The translations under genes were made by a program, and so were the position numbers. This document shows, piece by piece, positions 24,312 to 35,427 of a stretch of 64,000 nt of DNA; within the stretch, counting starts at the first letter, position 1; each line of letters begins with the position of its first letter. The notes under the pieces are model-generated. The model was not told the origin of the DNA. It made no database searches and worked only from the letters and a program-made list of their open reading frames with translations. This DNA is from Chytridium lagenaria (taxonomy: Eukaryota > Chytridiomycota > Chytridiomycetes > Chytridiales > Chytridiaceae): assembly GCA_025449115.1 (NCBI GenBank), contig JAHLKC010000098.1, positions 86,056-150,055 of the forward strand, given 5' to 3'.

Positions 24312-27042
24312 ATGGCTGACTGCTCTATCGTAGCAGAAGCCTTTCCTTCGAGAAACTTTGGCGCTTCGTCATGCTGTTTCGCTCTAGGCATCGCCTGCAA
24401 CTCATCAGGCCGCATCACATCAATGTAAGTTGAAGGCGTGACCAACGCTTTTCTCAACCCTTGACATATGTTGCAGTCTTTTGCAAGAATCCAACCTCTC
24501 AGGTCCCATACCAACTCGACTGGGAGAGCTCACTGCCTTGGAGATATTGTAAATCCGCCTGCTTTCTGCAATACAGCCCGCTCATTTATGATGCTAGAAA
24601 TCTTGCACAGAACCGTTTGACTGGACCGATTCCATCTTCACTGCAAAGCCTTTCCAACCTTCGAGAGATGTACGTTCATCGCCTTTTCAACCCCGATTTG
24701 ACATTAATGTTTTTTTTGGTAACATTTGTTCAACAATTAGACATCTCAACACAAATCTCCTCAGCGGGACCATTCCTGGATTCTTGGGGAATCTTGGAAG
24801 ACTTGAACGCATGTAAGTTAAAAATGAATACCTTTGAAGCTATCACTTGGGTGTGAATTAATCACCATCATTTAGAGAACTCTCCGAAAATGTTGGTCTG
24901 TCGGGCTCTTTACCTGTCCAGCTCGGTAACCTTGAGAACTTGATCATTCTGTTAGTGAAACACATTTTCTTTCTGGTCTAAGTGTTTTTGGTTCTATTTA
25001 TTAGGGGTATAACGCGATGTCAACTTTCAGGGTCTATTCCGGATATTTTTGATAGGATGCAAAGCCTTCGAGGGATGTAAGTTACCTCTATATTGTCTGC
25101 CTTCCCTAATAGTTTTCTAACGTTTATGGATTCTTGTATTGTTTTGTGATAGATATCTATACAATAATCAACTGAGTGGTCCATTGCCCGCATCGATGTG
25201 GAGAATATCAAGTTTAGAGAATTTGTAAGAACGCTTTATCCCCCAACCTCGCCCCTTCATTTTCATGCTTATAATTTTTCAGACACCTTGACATCAATCG
25301 CTTAGACGGCACCATACCCAACGAAATCGAAAATCTTCGGTCATTAAAAACTGTGTACGTATTTTCCACATTTGTTGCGTTTATCTAATGTAGATATATA
25401 TCTCAGAGACTTTTCGAATAATGCTTTTTACGGGGCAATACCGACATCGCTGGATCCCATTGGTGGAATCACTGTTTTGTAAGTTCTCTTTTATTGATGT
25501 AAAATCACGCGTGTTTCTAATGACTCGGCTATCGTCTTATAGTAAAGCATCGAATAACTACCTGCGAGGATTGATCCCTGCATCCGCAGCTGCCATCCAA
25601 AGCCGATCTTCAGAGTGGGTATCTCTTTCTTCTATACTTCGCCTCTCGATCCCCCCCCCCCCCCCCCCGCCCACCTCCCCTTCTCTTTTTTTTTGTGTTC
25701 TCACACAATCTGTACTGCAGTCCAACACCATTTTTGGTGAATGGAAATTGCTATGCTCGCAACGATATTCCCATAGCAATCTCGACTGATGAAAAGTAAG
25801 TGATATTCGTGTTTTTTTGAATTTCTAAACGCGTCCATCTAACGATTCACCCTACTTTTTACTTTATTTGTTTCGTTGCAGCATTGGCCAACGCTCGAGC
25901 AGCACCTGTGATGACTTTTACAGAAACATTCCACAACAACCTTCACCAACCACCCAATCCACTTCAACCATCACCACAATCATCTCCAGCATCACCACCA
26001 ACACAGAAGAAACATCCACATCCATTATACAAAACAACGCTCCACCTTCCATCGAAAACTCATCAACCGCAACAGGTGCAATCCCCTCAGTCACCTCCAC
26101 AAACATCACCTTAACAACAGCATCCACAACCAATCCTCCCACCTCAAAAAACCCAACCTCCTCCTCCAACCCCTCATCCTACCCATCGCCATCGCCATCC
26201 ATCCTTCCTCCTCGCCCTCCTCCTCGCCTTCTGCCTCTGGCGTCGTCGTAGACCCACCCAAAAAATCCACCACAACCCCCACAACGTAGTACACTCGGAC
26301 AGAGAAACCTACATTGACACTCACCCAGAAAACTCCACGAGACCCTCCCACCCACATCTTCTTCGAACCTCTCTACCTAAACCCAGACTCCACCGTCTCA
26401 CGATCAAATCACGACTCCACGTCTCTCGTAACGTCATCAAACCCCAACCTCTTCTCCGACAAACTCATCCCTCCCCATCCACTCAAACCTGATCATGACA
26501 GTCTACGAGACTTTGGTCGACACAAACCAGGCCTGATTGACGAGCAACAAGGATCTTTAAACATTGTTTCAGGGCCTTTAGTTGTTCTCCCTGATGGGAT
26601 GGTGGATGACGACCCAGTCTTGGGGGTGACGAGTTGGACGTGCGGTGAAGTTGGGGAATGGTTGAGTGGCAACGGTTTCGCAGACAGTGTAGTGAAGCTG
26701 TTTAAAGGTCTCACCTATACCCTCTTTTTTTCATTTATTCCTTTCTTTTTCATCGTACTCATCCGTTTTTTTCATGCTGGAAACCTATACTTAGACTCTG
26801 ATATTGACGGTCCGCGTCTCCTCAAACTCTCTGACACGACGCTTCTCCAGATGGGTGTTATCGTCGACAACACGCGTGCCATGCTTGGGTTATGTATAAA
26901 TCGGTTACGACAAGGTTCGTCAGTCAATGTGGATTGGAGTTCCCAGGAACAGCATATGGAAGCCCTCCTCAATATTCCTAGACGAGTTCACAACCCCAGA
27001 CTTCTCTCCGACGGTCAGCAGTCCAAATTAAATTCTCACTAG
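24312..27042 (+). CDS. LRR receptor-like protein with TM helix and cytosolic SAM domain
   Basis: The first exon seen (from 24312) is an LRR N-cap: ADCSIVAEAFPSRNFG..CCFALGIACNSSGRITSI. Plant-type LRRs follow, almost all encoded one per ~72-base exon with phase-2 splices: SNLSGPIPTRLGELTALEI, NRLTGPIPSSLQSLSNL, NLLSGTIPGFLGNLGRLERI, VGLSGSLPVQLGNLENL, CQLSGSIPDIFDRMQSL, NQLSGPLPASMWRISSL, NRLDGTIPNEIENLRSL, NAFYGAIPTSLDPIGGI and NYLRGLIPASAAAIQ. Next come a C-cap with Cys pairs, a Ser/Thr-rich mucin-like stretch (25920-26170), a hydrophobic helix ending in CLWRRRR (about 26210-26250), and a cytosolic tail. The tail carries a SAM domain (TCGEVGEWLSGNGFADSVVK and DIDGPRLLKLSDTTLLQMGV, about 26635-26920) interrupted by one intron. 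It ends at the TAG 27040-27042. An AG acceptor directly precedes the first exon, so an upstream signal-peptide exon probably exists. The frame breaks around the TM helix. Confidence 0.8.
25651..25668 (+). repeat. C18 homopolymer in an LRR-gene intron
   Basis: Eighteen consecutive C residues lie in the intron after the last LRR exon. This is a likely site of sequencing or assembly length error. Confidence 0.9.
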
Positions 27043-27508
27043 TTAAAAAGTAAATGAATAAACCACAACACGTCACGTTCATTGTATTTTTTCGTTTCTC
27101 TTGCGGAAAACTAATCACATAGACGCTGTATAGCAAAATGTTGATTTATTTAAAACATGTCACCACTACTCGCCCTTGTACAAAATGACGTACAACCATC
27201 AAAAACCTATCACGAACGAACAAGTTCTTAACCCTATTTCGTGAATAGCCCCTACTTTGTCTGTTTAATCAAAATAAGTTTCTACTCACAGTCCCATCAT
27301 GCTTACAATCCCAACAGCAACCGAGAAAAGCCTCACAACAACCCTCCCCCACCTCCCCACCAATAGACCATAATAATACGATGAGCCAACGTGCCCACGT
27401 CCTCTACAAGCCCCCCAACCTTCAACCACGCCTCGCCCCCTACAGTTCGAACCCTTCCACAAAGCAAAACCCATCATTATCAGAAAAACGCTTATCCGTG
27501 TCAAACTT
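27043..27508. other. Short intergenic region between convergent genes
   Basis: Probable 3' UTRs of the LRR receptor and SPT2 genes. No coding feature was found. Confidence 0.5.
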
Positions 27509-29541
27509 TCAAAGCTTCCCCTTCCTCTTCTTCCTCTCCATCTCCGCCATCTCCTCCATCTCATCCTCCTTCCTCGCAAGTCGAGCACTCCTCGCCTCCT
27601 CCCTCGTCACATGCGAGAACCCAGCCTCCATATCCGATTCATCCGAATCATAATTCGTGTATCTACAAAAGAACCAAAGATAAATACAAAAAAAGAAACC
27701 CCCAAAAAAACATCATTACCTTTCTGGTTTATACCCAAACATCTGCCGGATGATGGATGACGCGTTCTTTTCAACAAAATCATGATCGGCCAAAATATCT
27801 TCCTCTCGGAGACGCTTTTTGGGACGTGCGGCGGGGGGTGGAGAGGACGACGGTGAGAAAACGTCCTTGGACTTTGGTTTTTCCTTTTCAACAGGTCGCC
27901 CCTTTTCCACACTCTTCCTTCCATCCTTATCACGTATCGGCTCATCACGGTCCTTTTTCCTATCAACTCGATCTCGATCCATCCGATCATCTCTGTCACG
28001 TGCCGGTTCAGCACGGTCAGGCTTTCGTGAATCCCTGTCCCGATCCATTCGAGAATCTCTATCCCGGTCCAACCGAGGATCCTTTTTATCTCTCCCACTG
28101 TCTCTTCCCGTGTCTCTTGATTTATCAAAAGGCCTTTCAACGGGTTTAGGTTTCGACGTTGACGAAGCGTCAAGCCCTAACGCTTTTTCCGCGCGGAATC
28201 CAAAGAGTCTTCAACGGTTGTGCGGTCTCGGGATGGACGGACGAGAGGGATGAGTTCTGGAAGGGCGTTTTTGGATTTTCCTTGCATCATGTGAGAGGGT
28301 CTTGAGGTAGATGAGGGTTTGGATATGGGTTTTGAGGGGATGGATAAAGAGGCGGAGGAGATTTTGTGGTTAGTGTGGAGGGTTTAGAGGTTGAGGAGGA
28401 GGAGGGACGGGAGGAGTTGGATCTGTCGTCAGGTTTACGGGTGGATGCGCCGTTGATTCTATCATCGGGTCTACGGTGGAGCTGCCGTTGGTTCTATCAT
28501 CAGGTTTACGGGCGGAACTGCCGTTGATTCTATCATCAGGTTTGCGAATGGAGCTGCCGTTGATTCTATCGTCAGGTTTCCTCTCCATTCGACTGTCAGG
28601 TCTCTTTGATGGGATGGATAACGAGGATGAAGATGTAGAACGCTTTAAAGAAGACGACCCATCCGTTGGTCTTTTCAAAGCAGATACATCCGAAGAGGAA
28701 GGTCTTTTTGCAGAAGACAATGTTGAAGATTTAGACGGTCGATCATCCGCTCGATCCGTTTTTAGCCGCTTTGAGGGTGGTTGATCACGGTCGTCATCTA
28801 AGTCACGGTGGTGGGATCTAACGGGTTCAGCGAGATTTGTGTCAATGTTGCCTTGACCTTGACGCATGAGTTCTTGGAATGAGAGAGGACGGAGGAAGAG
28901 GTAGAGGTGGAGGAGTTGGTAAGGGTTTGGATTTTGAGGATAAAGAGGAGGAAGATGATGACTTTTTGAGGTGGTCGCGATCGTGTTTTGATGATGATTT
29001 GCCAATGGCAGAAGTGGAAGAAGAGGATTTGGATGCGGTGGATGTGGGTTCAGGTTTTTTAACTATATAATTAAAGTTATAATGTGTGGTGACGGTTTAA
29101 TGATGTTAATGTATAATCCATGCTTATATATAATAAAGTATAAGCCTCCCATGCTCGCCTCCAGCGACAAAGTCGCCTCGCAGTGAGTAGGATCCAGTTA
29201 CGCGGGAATGTTCGCATTACAGCATGCCAAGCATGATCATAAGAGTAAAATATGACTACGAAACGCCAAGATAGTCGCCTGCAAAGTCTTTGCGACCATG
29301 ACGGCCATAACGAAAAAAAAACAGAGTTTTTAGGATGATTACCTTTTGGAATGTCAATGTGATCCGGCAGTTTAGCAGCCGCCGCTTTAACAGCCTCCAA
29401 AGCCCTCCTCTTCTTCTCCTTTTCCAAAGCAGCCGCCTTTTCCTGCTCTGATTGTAACAACAAAGCCTTCTGCTGCCTCTCCTTTTCCAGAGAGCGATCA
29501 TTTGTCCTGGCCATAGCCATGAGCTGATCGAAAGACGACAT
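27509..29541 (-). CDS. SPT2: SPT2 histone H3-H4 chaperone
   Basis: The protein starts MSSFDQLMAMARTNDRSLEK at 29541, the standard SPT2 N-terminus, followed by an Ala/Lys/Glu helix (QEKAAALEKEKKRRALEAVK). A long basic, Ser-rich middle contains RKPDDRINGSS repeats and a DRDRDSR-rich stretch. The conserved C-terminal H3-H4-binding domain reads KKRLREEDILADHDFVEK.. SIIRQMFGYKPER, intron (about 27663-27720), YTNYDSDESDMEAGFSHVTR and EEARSARLARKEDEMEEMAE (27509-27660). In yeast SPT2 binds H3-H4 behind RNA polymerase II and restrains transcription-coupled histone loss. Introns near 29343 and 29040 are visible. A one-base frame break near 28470 lies inside a G run of the repeat block. The call rests on both termini. 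Confidence 0.85.
28440..28580 (-). repeat. Tandem 36-base coding repeat (RKPDDRINGSS) in SPT2
   Basis: About four copies of a 36-base unit encode RKPDDRINGSS(I/A/T). The leftmost (C-terminal) copy shifts frame at about 28470, where one base appears to be missing from a G run. Confidence 0.8.
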
Positions 29542-30483
29542 TCTTTCCAAGGTGTGCTGAGGACCTTGGTAGGGGTTGAGTTAACTTTCGCGTCTTGCGA
29601 TGGGATGATTGCACAAACGAAAGAACGGATGAACAAACGACAGCACCCTCCCCTCCCCTTCAGAGTCCCTTGTTGATTAAGTGAACTGGATGGAATGAAT
29701 GGTATAAAAGAGGTGATGCAGATGTGTGAATGAATTGGTGGTTTGTATAAGGTGCACAGATAGATGGAAGGGATGGATGTACGGGAATGGATGGATCGAA
29801 GTAGTGAGAGTGAGAAATAAAAATAATTTTTCAATTGTGATCTGGGAACTATATATGATAAATAATATTTAAAAAAAGAAATTATTTTATTAAGAATAAA
29901 CTAAAATAGTTGTTGTTGTTGATGCTGTTCGAAAGCATCGGACATTCTACCCTTTAATAGCTATTCTTCTGTAAAGTTGTGTTTAAATAATTAAATACTT
30001 TCCTGTATGTACCTGTAAATACTGACAGTGAATAAATACTCATAGAACTACCACCACCATCCCCAAAAACAACAGAACACCTACTGCACACACCCTCATC
30101 CTGTGTTATTGACTATATCCTTTCTACCATTTCTACCTATATACGACAGCTAAAAGAACCATCATCCCTTTTATCACCACTCCTACTACATCATCATCAT
30201 CGTCACACTACTACATCATCATCGTCACTACTACCACTACATCATCATCATCATCATCGTCACCATCATTTCCATTCCATTCCTCTCATTCAGGCACCCA
30301 TCGATACTACCTTGGAAAATCAGACACCACCTCCATTCAATACCTTTCAAGACCCACAACTCAACTTGAGCCAAGCCTAAACACTGCCTTCACTACACAC
30401 ATACACACATACACACATACTCATCATCATCATCATCATCGTCAGATAACCCACCCCTACGTATCCGTGGCCATAATTAAACA
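29542..30483. other. Intergenic region with ATC and ACACAT repeats
   Basis: This is the divergent promoter region between SPT2 and PSF1. CATCAT-type repeats lie at about 30185-30275 and 30420-30446, preceded by ACACAT units at about 30395-30420. No coding sequence is supported. Confidence 0.55.
30185..30446 (+). repeat. (CAT)n / (ACACAT)n microsatellites
   Basis: Interrupted CAT/CGT trinucleotide runs and a short ACACAT array lie immediately 5' of the PSF1 start codon (30484). Confidence 0.8.
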
Positions 30484-31492
30484 ATGGCCTACTGCTACGC
30501 AGATGAGGCCACAAAGCTTATCAGGCAGTTGAAAAGGTGGCCAGACTCTTTGTTACCCTACGAGAGTGAAATCGTGAGGAATGCTTCTGATGAAGTCGTA
30601 TTCTTGGTCGACCAGACGGAGAGTGCAAAGGCGAAAATTGATGAGTTGCGGAGATCAAGACCTGCGGAAGAGGATGAGGCGGTGAGTTTCATGGGCAGGC
30701 CAGAGTATGTAATTCTGGGTTGTTGGTGCTGTTTAAGCGAGAGAAAGAAACAAATGGAGCAGATGTATTCGCCAAAGGATTTTGATATGACCGGACAAAG
30801 TATTATACCCAAAGAGAATGGGCTTAATCCCCTGTGATGCAACGCGTTCTACTCGCCGCAGGCGCGAGTATGGATAATTGTTTCACTACTCTTGCAGTAC
30901 TATGCACTGTATCGCCGTAGGCGTGTTGATTTTGATGGAAACTACCACGGCTATTCTGCAAGCGAACTATCTATTTTTTGATTACCACATAGTATTAATA
31001 GAGATATATGAACTAGAACAAGATCAAAGAAAAGCAACTGTCGCTCTTTGTAGCAGCAAAAATGAACCAACTCTCCTGCCTTCGAAACAAGCGCGCCCTC
31101 TTACTCTACCACAATCACCGTCTTGAACACATCCGCTCCATGTCATGGGAACTCGGAAACTCCATCTCCTCCTCCTCATCCACCTCCACAGACCCCAACA
31201 ATGGTATCCTCCCCGTCAACGTCAAGAAACATCTCTCTACACCCGAACACCATTTCCTCTCAGATTACTGTAAACTGCTAGAAGATTTGAGAGGGGTCTT
31301 CATGGAGGTGGATTTGGGCGCCTCACTGGTGCCCCCAAGGACCTGTTTGTGGAGGTGCGCGTGCTTAAGGATATTGGGGAGGTTGTCATGGAGAGTGGGA
31401 GTGTGGTCAGGCTGAAAAAGAATAATCAGCTGTATCTTCGCAGAACTGATGTCGAGAATTTTATCACCATGGGGTATCTCGCACAAATATGA
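30484..31492 (+). CDS. PSF1: GINS complex subunit PSF1
   Basis: Exon 1 (30484 to about 30681) encodes MAYCYADEATKLIRQLKRWP and VVFLVDQTESAKAKIDELRR, the N-terminal A domain of Psf1. After an intron of ~375 bases (donor GTGAGT at 30682), exon 2 begins near 31057 with KMNQLSCLRNKRALLLYHNH and IRSMSWELGNSI, then HHFLSDYCKLLEDLRG. The C-terminal B domain is DLFVEVRVLKDIGEV, VRLKKNNQLYLRRTDVENFI, ending MGYLAQI with TGA at 31490-31492. Psf1 belongs to the GINS tetramer of the replicative CMG helicase, where it activates Mcm2-7 and contacts the polymerases. Between MEVDLG and LTGAPKDLF (about 31318) one base is missing from frame. Psf1 is essential in studied eukaryotes, so this is probably a sequence error. 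Confidence 0.9.
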
Positions 31493-31927
31493 TAGTATAT
31501 CACAGTCGATGGATGATGGGGTGCTGGGGATGGCTTTGGTTCCACTCTTTATTCTATATGTTTACAAAACCTCAGACGGCTGGACCGGAAGAATGGTAGA
31601 AGGAGTGGGGGTTGGTTGAAAGGCGCCAGGATGAAGGGGGTCAGTGTAGACAAAGTACGGCGGATATACACAATACGCGTTTGTTTCAGGATTTATAATA
31701 ATAAGAGTTGGCAAGGCTTTAATGTATTGGATGGCTCTATGGTGAATGAAAATTGCCGTGTATACCTGAATACCCAAAGTTGAACAAAAGGGCTTTGCTG
31801 AACAGGAAAATGGGGTGTGATGTACCCAATTTACCGTTAAAATACACGCCAACGTTCAGTGTGAACTGGTTTTCCCGATTGCCGAAAAATACAAAAACAT
31901 CTCCGTATTTCGATTTGCCAAACCTCT
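31493..31927. other. Intergenic region between convergent genes
   Basis: No recognisable coding sequence; open frames on both strands here look random. Confidence 0.45.
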
Positions 31928-34091
31928 TTATTTCACCACCTCAAACACAACACACCTCTCCAATCCTCTATGATCTCTCAACGTCTCCACATACCTCCAC
32001 CCTTCCAATCCTTCACCACCACCAATCTCACGAACACCATTTGTGTCTTTATCTTTCCATCGACCTTGCCATGTACCGTTGAAAAGACCAATGACGTTTT
32101 GGGCCATGCCGTGACCGACTTCGAGAAATAGACGACAGTTCGGTGCAAAGTTGTGGGAGGGAGAGGTGCGGAGACCTTCACGGATTGAGAGGTATGCTTC
32201 ATAGCCTGACAACGTAAAGGGTGAAAGCGGGTGTTAGATAAATGCGATGTAATGAAACGGGAAAAGTAGCTATAGTATGATTTAAGGGAAAAAATCTTTA
32301 ACACGAGTAAATAACATCCTCACCTGTTTCTCCTGCAATCAACGCCAACTCTGGTTCCTCCAACAACCTCTCCCCATCCTTCACCTCAAACATCCCCTTC
32401 CTCTTATTCAAATAAGGTGGATTACACACCACAGCATCCCAACCCCCCCACCCTTCCTCCTCCCACCTCACCTCCCCAACCCTCCCAAACTCTCCAACCA
32501 CAAACCTCGCATCAACTCCTAACCTCCTGGCATTCCCCTTTGCAACCTCCAAAGCCTCCATCGATAGATCCATCCCAACACCGCGACTCGTCCGCGGGGT
32601 CAGGGCATGGAGGAGGGAGATGAGGAGACAGCCGGAACCAGTGCCCATGTCGAGGATGGAGGGGTGGGACGTGGAGGCGAGGTGGTGGAGAGCGGATGTG
32701 ACGAGGATTTGGGAGGAAAGACGCGGAATCATGACGGAGGGTGTTACGGTAAAGATGAGATCGTGGAAGGTCTATTGGAAAGTAGAAAACGGGTGAACAC
32801 GTGAATAATAAAAGTAAAGTTACAGGTGAAAAGGTTAAGAAAAAAAACTAGAAAAAAGCAAGGACTAAAAACAAGTATTACTTGAACGCCTGTAATATAC
32901 GCAGGATTCTTCATCGTCGTTCCTCCATCCACCTCCCCACCCAACAGACACGCATCTCTCTCCTCCTTCGCCGCCGTGAATTTTGTTTCCTTTGTTCTCA
33001 ATCCCCCAAACTTTGTCGGTTCCTCATGTGAAAGCTGCACAAGTTCACCTGTCCTTGGATGGCGAAACGTTACAGATATGATCGCCATGTAGGTGCCTCG
33101 ACCTTGACATGTCCGGTGCTAAGGATTTGTAAGGTTTATCTGAAAAATAAAGGTCTGAATTACAGGTTTGGTATAACGGGAGACACCGATGACGGGATGA
33201 TCTATGGTGAACATGTGGGAACGGATTTGGACGCCGGACGGGGCAGAGTGGGGGATGGCCTGGGGAAAAAAGATATTATGCATTTAATATAGACGTGAAA
33301 CTAAGATTTCGGGAATAAAGTGATCTAGCTTACATCGACGGTTGTGAGCCAGCCGTCAGGGGAGTTTCGGGATGACGTGAATGATACTATCTTGACTTTG
33401 GTTGACGCTGCGACGCCTTTTTAAAACAAGGAATAAAAAAACAACAATGAAACAGTTAAAATGGCACATTCCGCATTGAGGGTATTGCTAAAAGGTAAGC
33501 AGAAAGTGGAAGGAGATATTCACCATTAACAGGCTCCTCTATCACAAACTCGTCCCCCTCCTTCAAGTCCTTCCCAGCCCCAACTCGTCCATGCACAACA
33601 GCCCTAAACACAACCTCCTCAATTTCAACCCCAACCCCGCATCCCGACTTTCCAAATACCACCAGCCCCGACACACTATTCTCCAAAAAATAAACACACT
33701 GCGGGACCTCCAACTCCCCCTTTGTCACATGATGCGACACCGCCATCTCAAAAGTCCTCACCTCCCCATTCCTCAACACCATCCCAGAAGGCTTCCAAGC
33801 CACACACACATCCGCATCATCATAAACAACCTCAACAGGCACATACCCATCCCTCTTCTTATTCGCCTGTTCCAATGTCCTTAAAATCGTCACCACATCC
33901 CCAACAGCAACCCTCACCCCCTCCACAGCCACCACCCCATTCACCTGCACCTGCTTCAACTTGAACGCCTCATGACTCTGCGATTTCGACGGCACGATCG
34001 TTGGGAACCGTTTCCTTATAAACTTGTGCAGCGGTTCCCCTGCATCCCCCACGTCAACCGTGCAAGACGACTGTTTGCGGTTTTTCTCCAT
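31928..34091 (-). CDS. Fusion: degenerate RluA-type pseudouridine synthase domain plus HemK/PrmC-like glutamine methyltransferase
   Basis: The protein starts MEKNRKQSSCTVDVGDAG at 34091 (ATG 34196 would overlap the divergent LOG gene). An S4-like domain (LHKFIRKRFP.. KLKQVQVNGVVAVEG VRVAVGDVVTIL) precedes an RluA-like fold: VEVVYDDADVCVAWKPSGMV, VYFLENSVSGLVVFGK, VVFRAVVHGRVGAG, then IRSHMFTIDHPVIGVSRYTK after a splice. The usual HRLDxxTSG motif reads YFLENSVSG (about 33660-33690), so the catalytic Asp is Glu. Further exons give ISVTFRHPRTGELVQLSHEE and NPAYITGVQ spliced to TFHDLIFTVTPSVMIPRLSS (32770). These belong to HemK/PrmC, with SILDMGTGSGCLLISLL for SAM binding and VVCNPPYLNKRKG (about 32405) as the NPPY catalytic motif. 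The protein ends FEVVK at 31928. It probably methylates Gln of a GGQ release factor. The fusion is read through consistent splices. Confidence 0.75.
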
Positions 34092-34100
34092 TGAAATTTG

Positions 34101-34925
34101 ATGAAGAACGTTACGGTGTTTTGTGGGAGCGCTGAGGGACGGTTGCCTGTGTATCGGGAGGCTGCTGAGACTGTTGGGAAGGAGTTGGCGAAACATGGAC
34201 TTGGTCTTGTGTATGGAGGAGGGTGAGTTTGACCCTTGTGGGGGTTGTACTATTTTACACTTTGTGCTGAAGCGTGGATAGGGATTTGGGGTTGATGGGA
34301 GCTGTGTCGAGAGCGGCTTTTGAGGCTGGTGGGAAGGTGTTAGGGATCATACCTGAGGCGATGGTAAGTTCTTGTTTAAAGGCCTTTTTTCTTATAGACG
34401 TTGTAGACCAAGATTGAGGGTATTGGAATGCTTGGGGAGACGATTTATGTCAAGGTTGGTGAATGTCAGAGAGCTTCAAGTGATGATGAATCGTCTAGGA
34501 CATGCATACACGTAAGGGGTTGATGAACAAGAATTGTGATGCGTTCGTCGGACTTCCTGGTGGATTCGGTAAACCTCTTACATTCACTCTAAACCTTCTA
34601 AACTGCAACTCCAGGCACTTTCGAAGAAATCCTCGAGATGGCGACATGGCATCAACTCGCGATTCACGCAAAGGTAAAGAGAACAACCGTACAATTCTAA
34701 CAGGAACCCCAATAGCCCATTATTGTGTTAAACATTAACGGATTTTACGAACCACTTCGAACATTACTCGAGCATTCCATCAAGGAAGGATTTATTCGGG
34801 AAGGGTTTAAAGATATTATCGTGTTTGTTGATAGACCGGAGGACGTTGTGAAGGCTTTGTTTGATTACGATAAGGTGGTGGATCAGTACGCCATTCCTTG
34901 GGCAAATCCGTCGGAGGCTGGGTAA
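34101..34925 (+). CDS. LOG-family nucleoside 5'-monophosphate phosphoribohydrolase
   Basis: ATG 34101 begins MKNVTVFCGSAEGRLPVYRE, then KHGLGLVYGGG. Splices join DLGLMGAVSRAAFEAGGKVL and GIIPEAM, TKIEGIGMLGETIYVK, DMHTRKGLMNKNCDAFVGLP with GGFG|TFEE, and EMATWHQLAIHAK, PIIVLNINGFYEPLRTLLEH. The protein ends ANPSEAG with TAA at 34923-34925. The PGGFGTFEE motif (split by the intron at about 34569-34613) is the PGGxGTxxE signature that binds phosphoribosyl substrates, and MHTRKGLM carries the conserved Arg/Lys. Length and order match complete LOG proteins. In plants and some fungi LOG releases active cytokinin from its nucleotide; many microbial members act on AMP. Which applies here cannot be read from sequence. 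The first codon lies 9 bases from the start of the divergent fusion gene. Confidence 0.9.
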
Positions 34926-35427
34926 AATCTGTCGCTGCTTCTCTGCGAATTCAAACCTTAACCCATGTCTTGATATGAACTACAATCAATATATTCACGT
35001 ACCTGCAAAAAGTGGAAGAGGGGGAAGAATGAGCCATCTTATTTTTCAGATAAAACAAAAACAACAACAATTTAACGCTATTACACGGAATACGCGTAAT
35101 TATTCTTTTTTCATACTTTAAGCTTTACATTGACCAAAACGAACTAGGTGGGTAGAACCTGCCTGACTGAGAGCACTTGCTCGCCGTGGAAATTACTTTT
35201 TAGGTCATTCGCTGTTGTACTTTCAGAGCAGTAAAGCCATATCTTTTCTGTTCTCACGTATGTCTGCAACTTGGTAGGTAAAAAATGATATGGAAGTATC
35301 GTGTTTTTATCTGTTCTAACTAGTGCTTGATATACGACATGCATTTGCTACAATATGTAGCACCTAATCATGAGATAAATAATTTATGTCATTATATATT
35401 GATAAATATTCCTTTTGACCATTACAG
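34926..35427. other. Intergenic/transition region before the transposon-rich block
   Basis: AT-rich, no coding signal. It marks the change from host genes to transposable elements. Confidence 0.5.

Noticed and set aside
34092..34196. Upstream ATG (34196) as the start of the fusion gene
   Set aside because: It would overlap antisense with the well-supported LOG first exon, and the added residues show no conserved sequence; kept only as an alternative.
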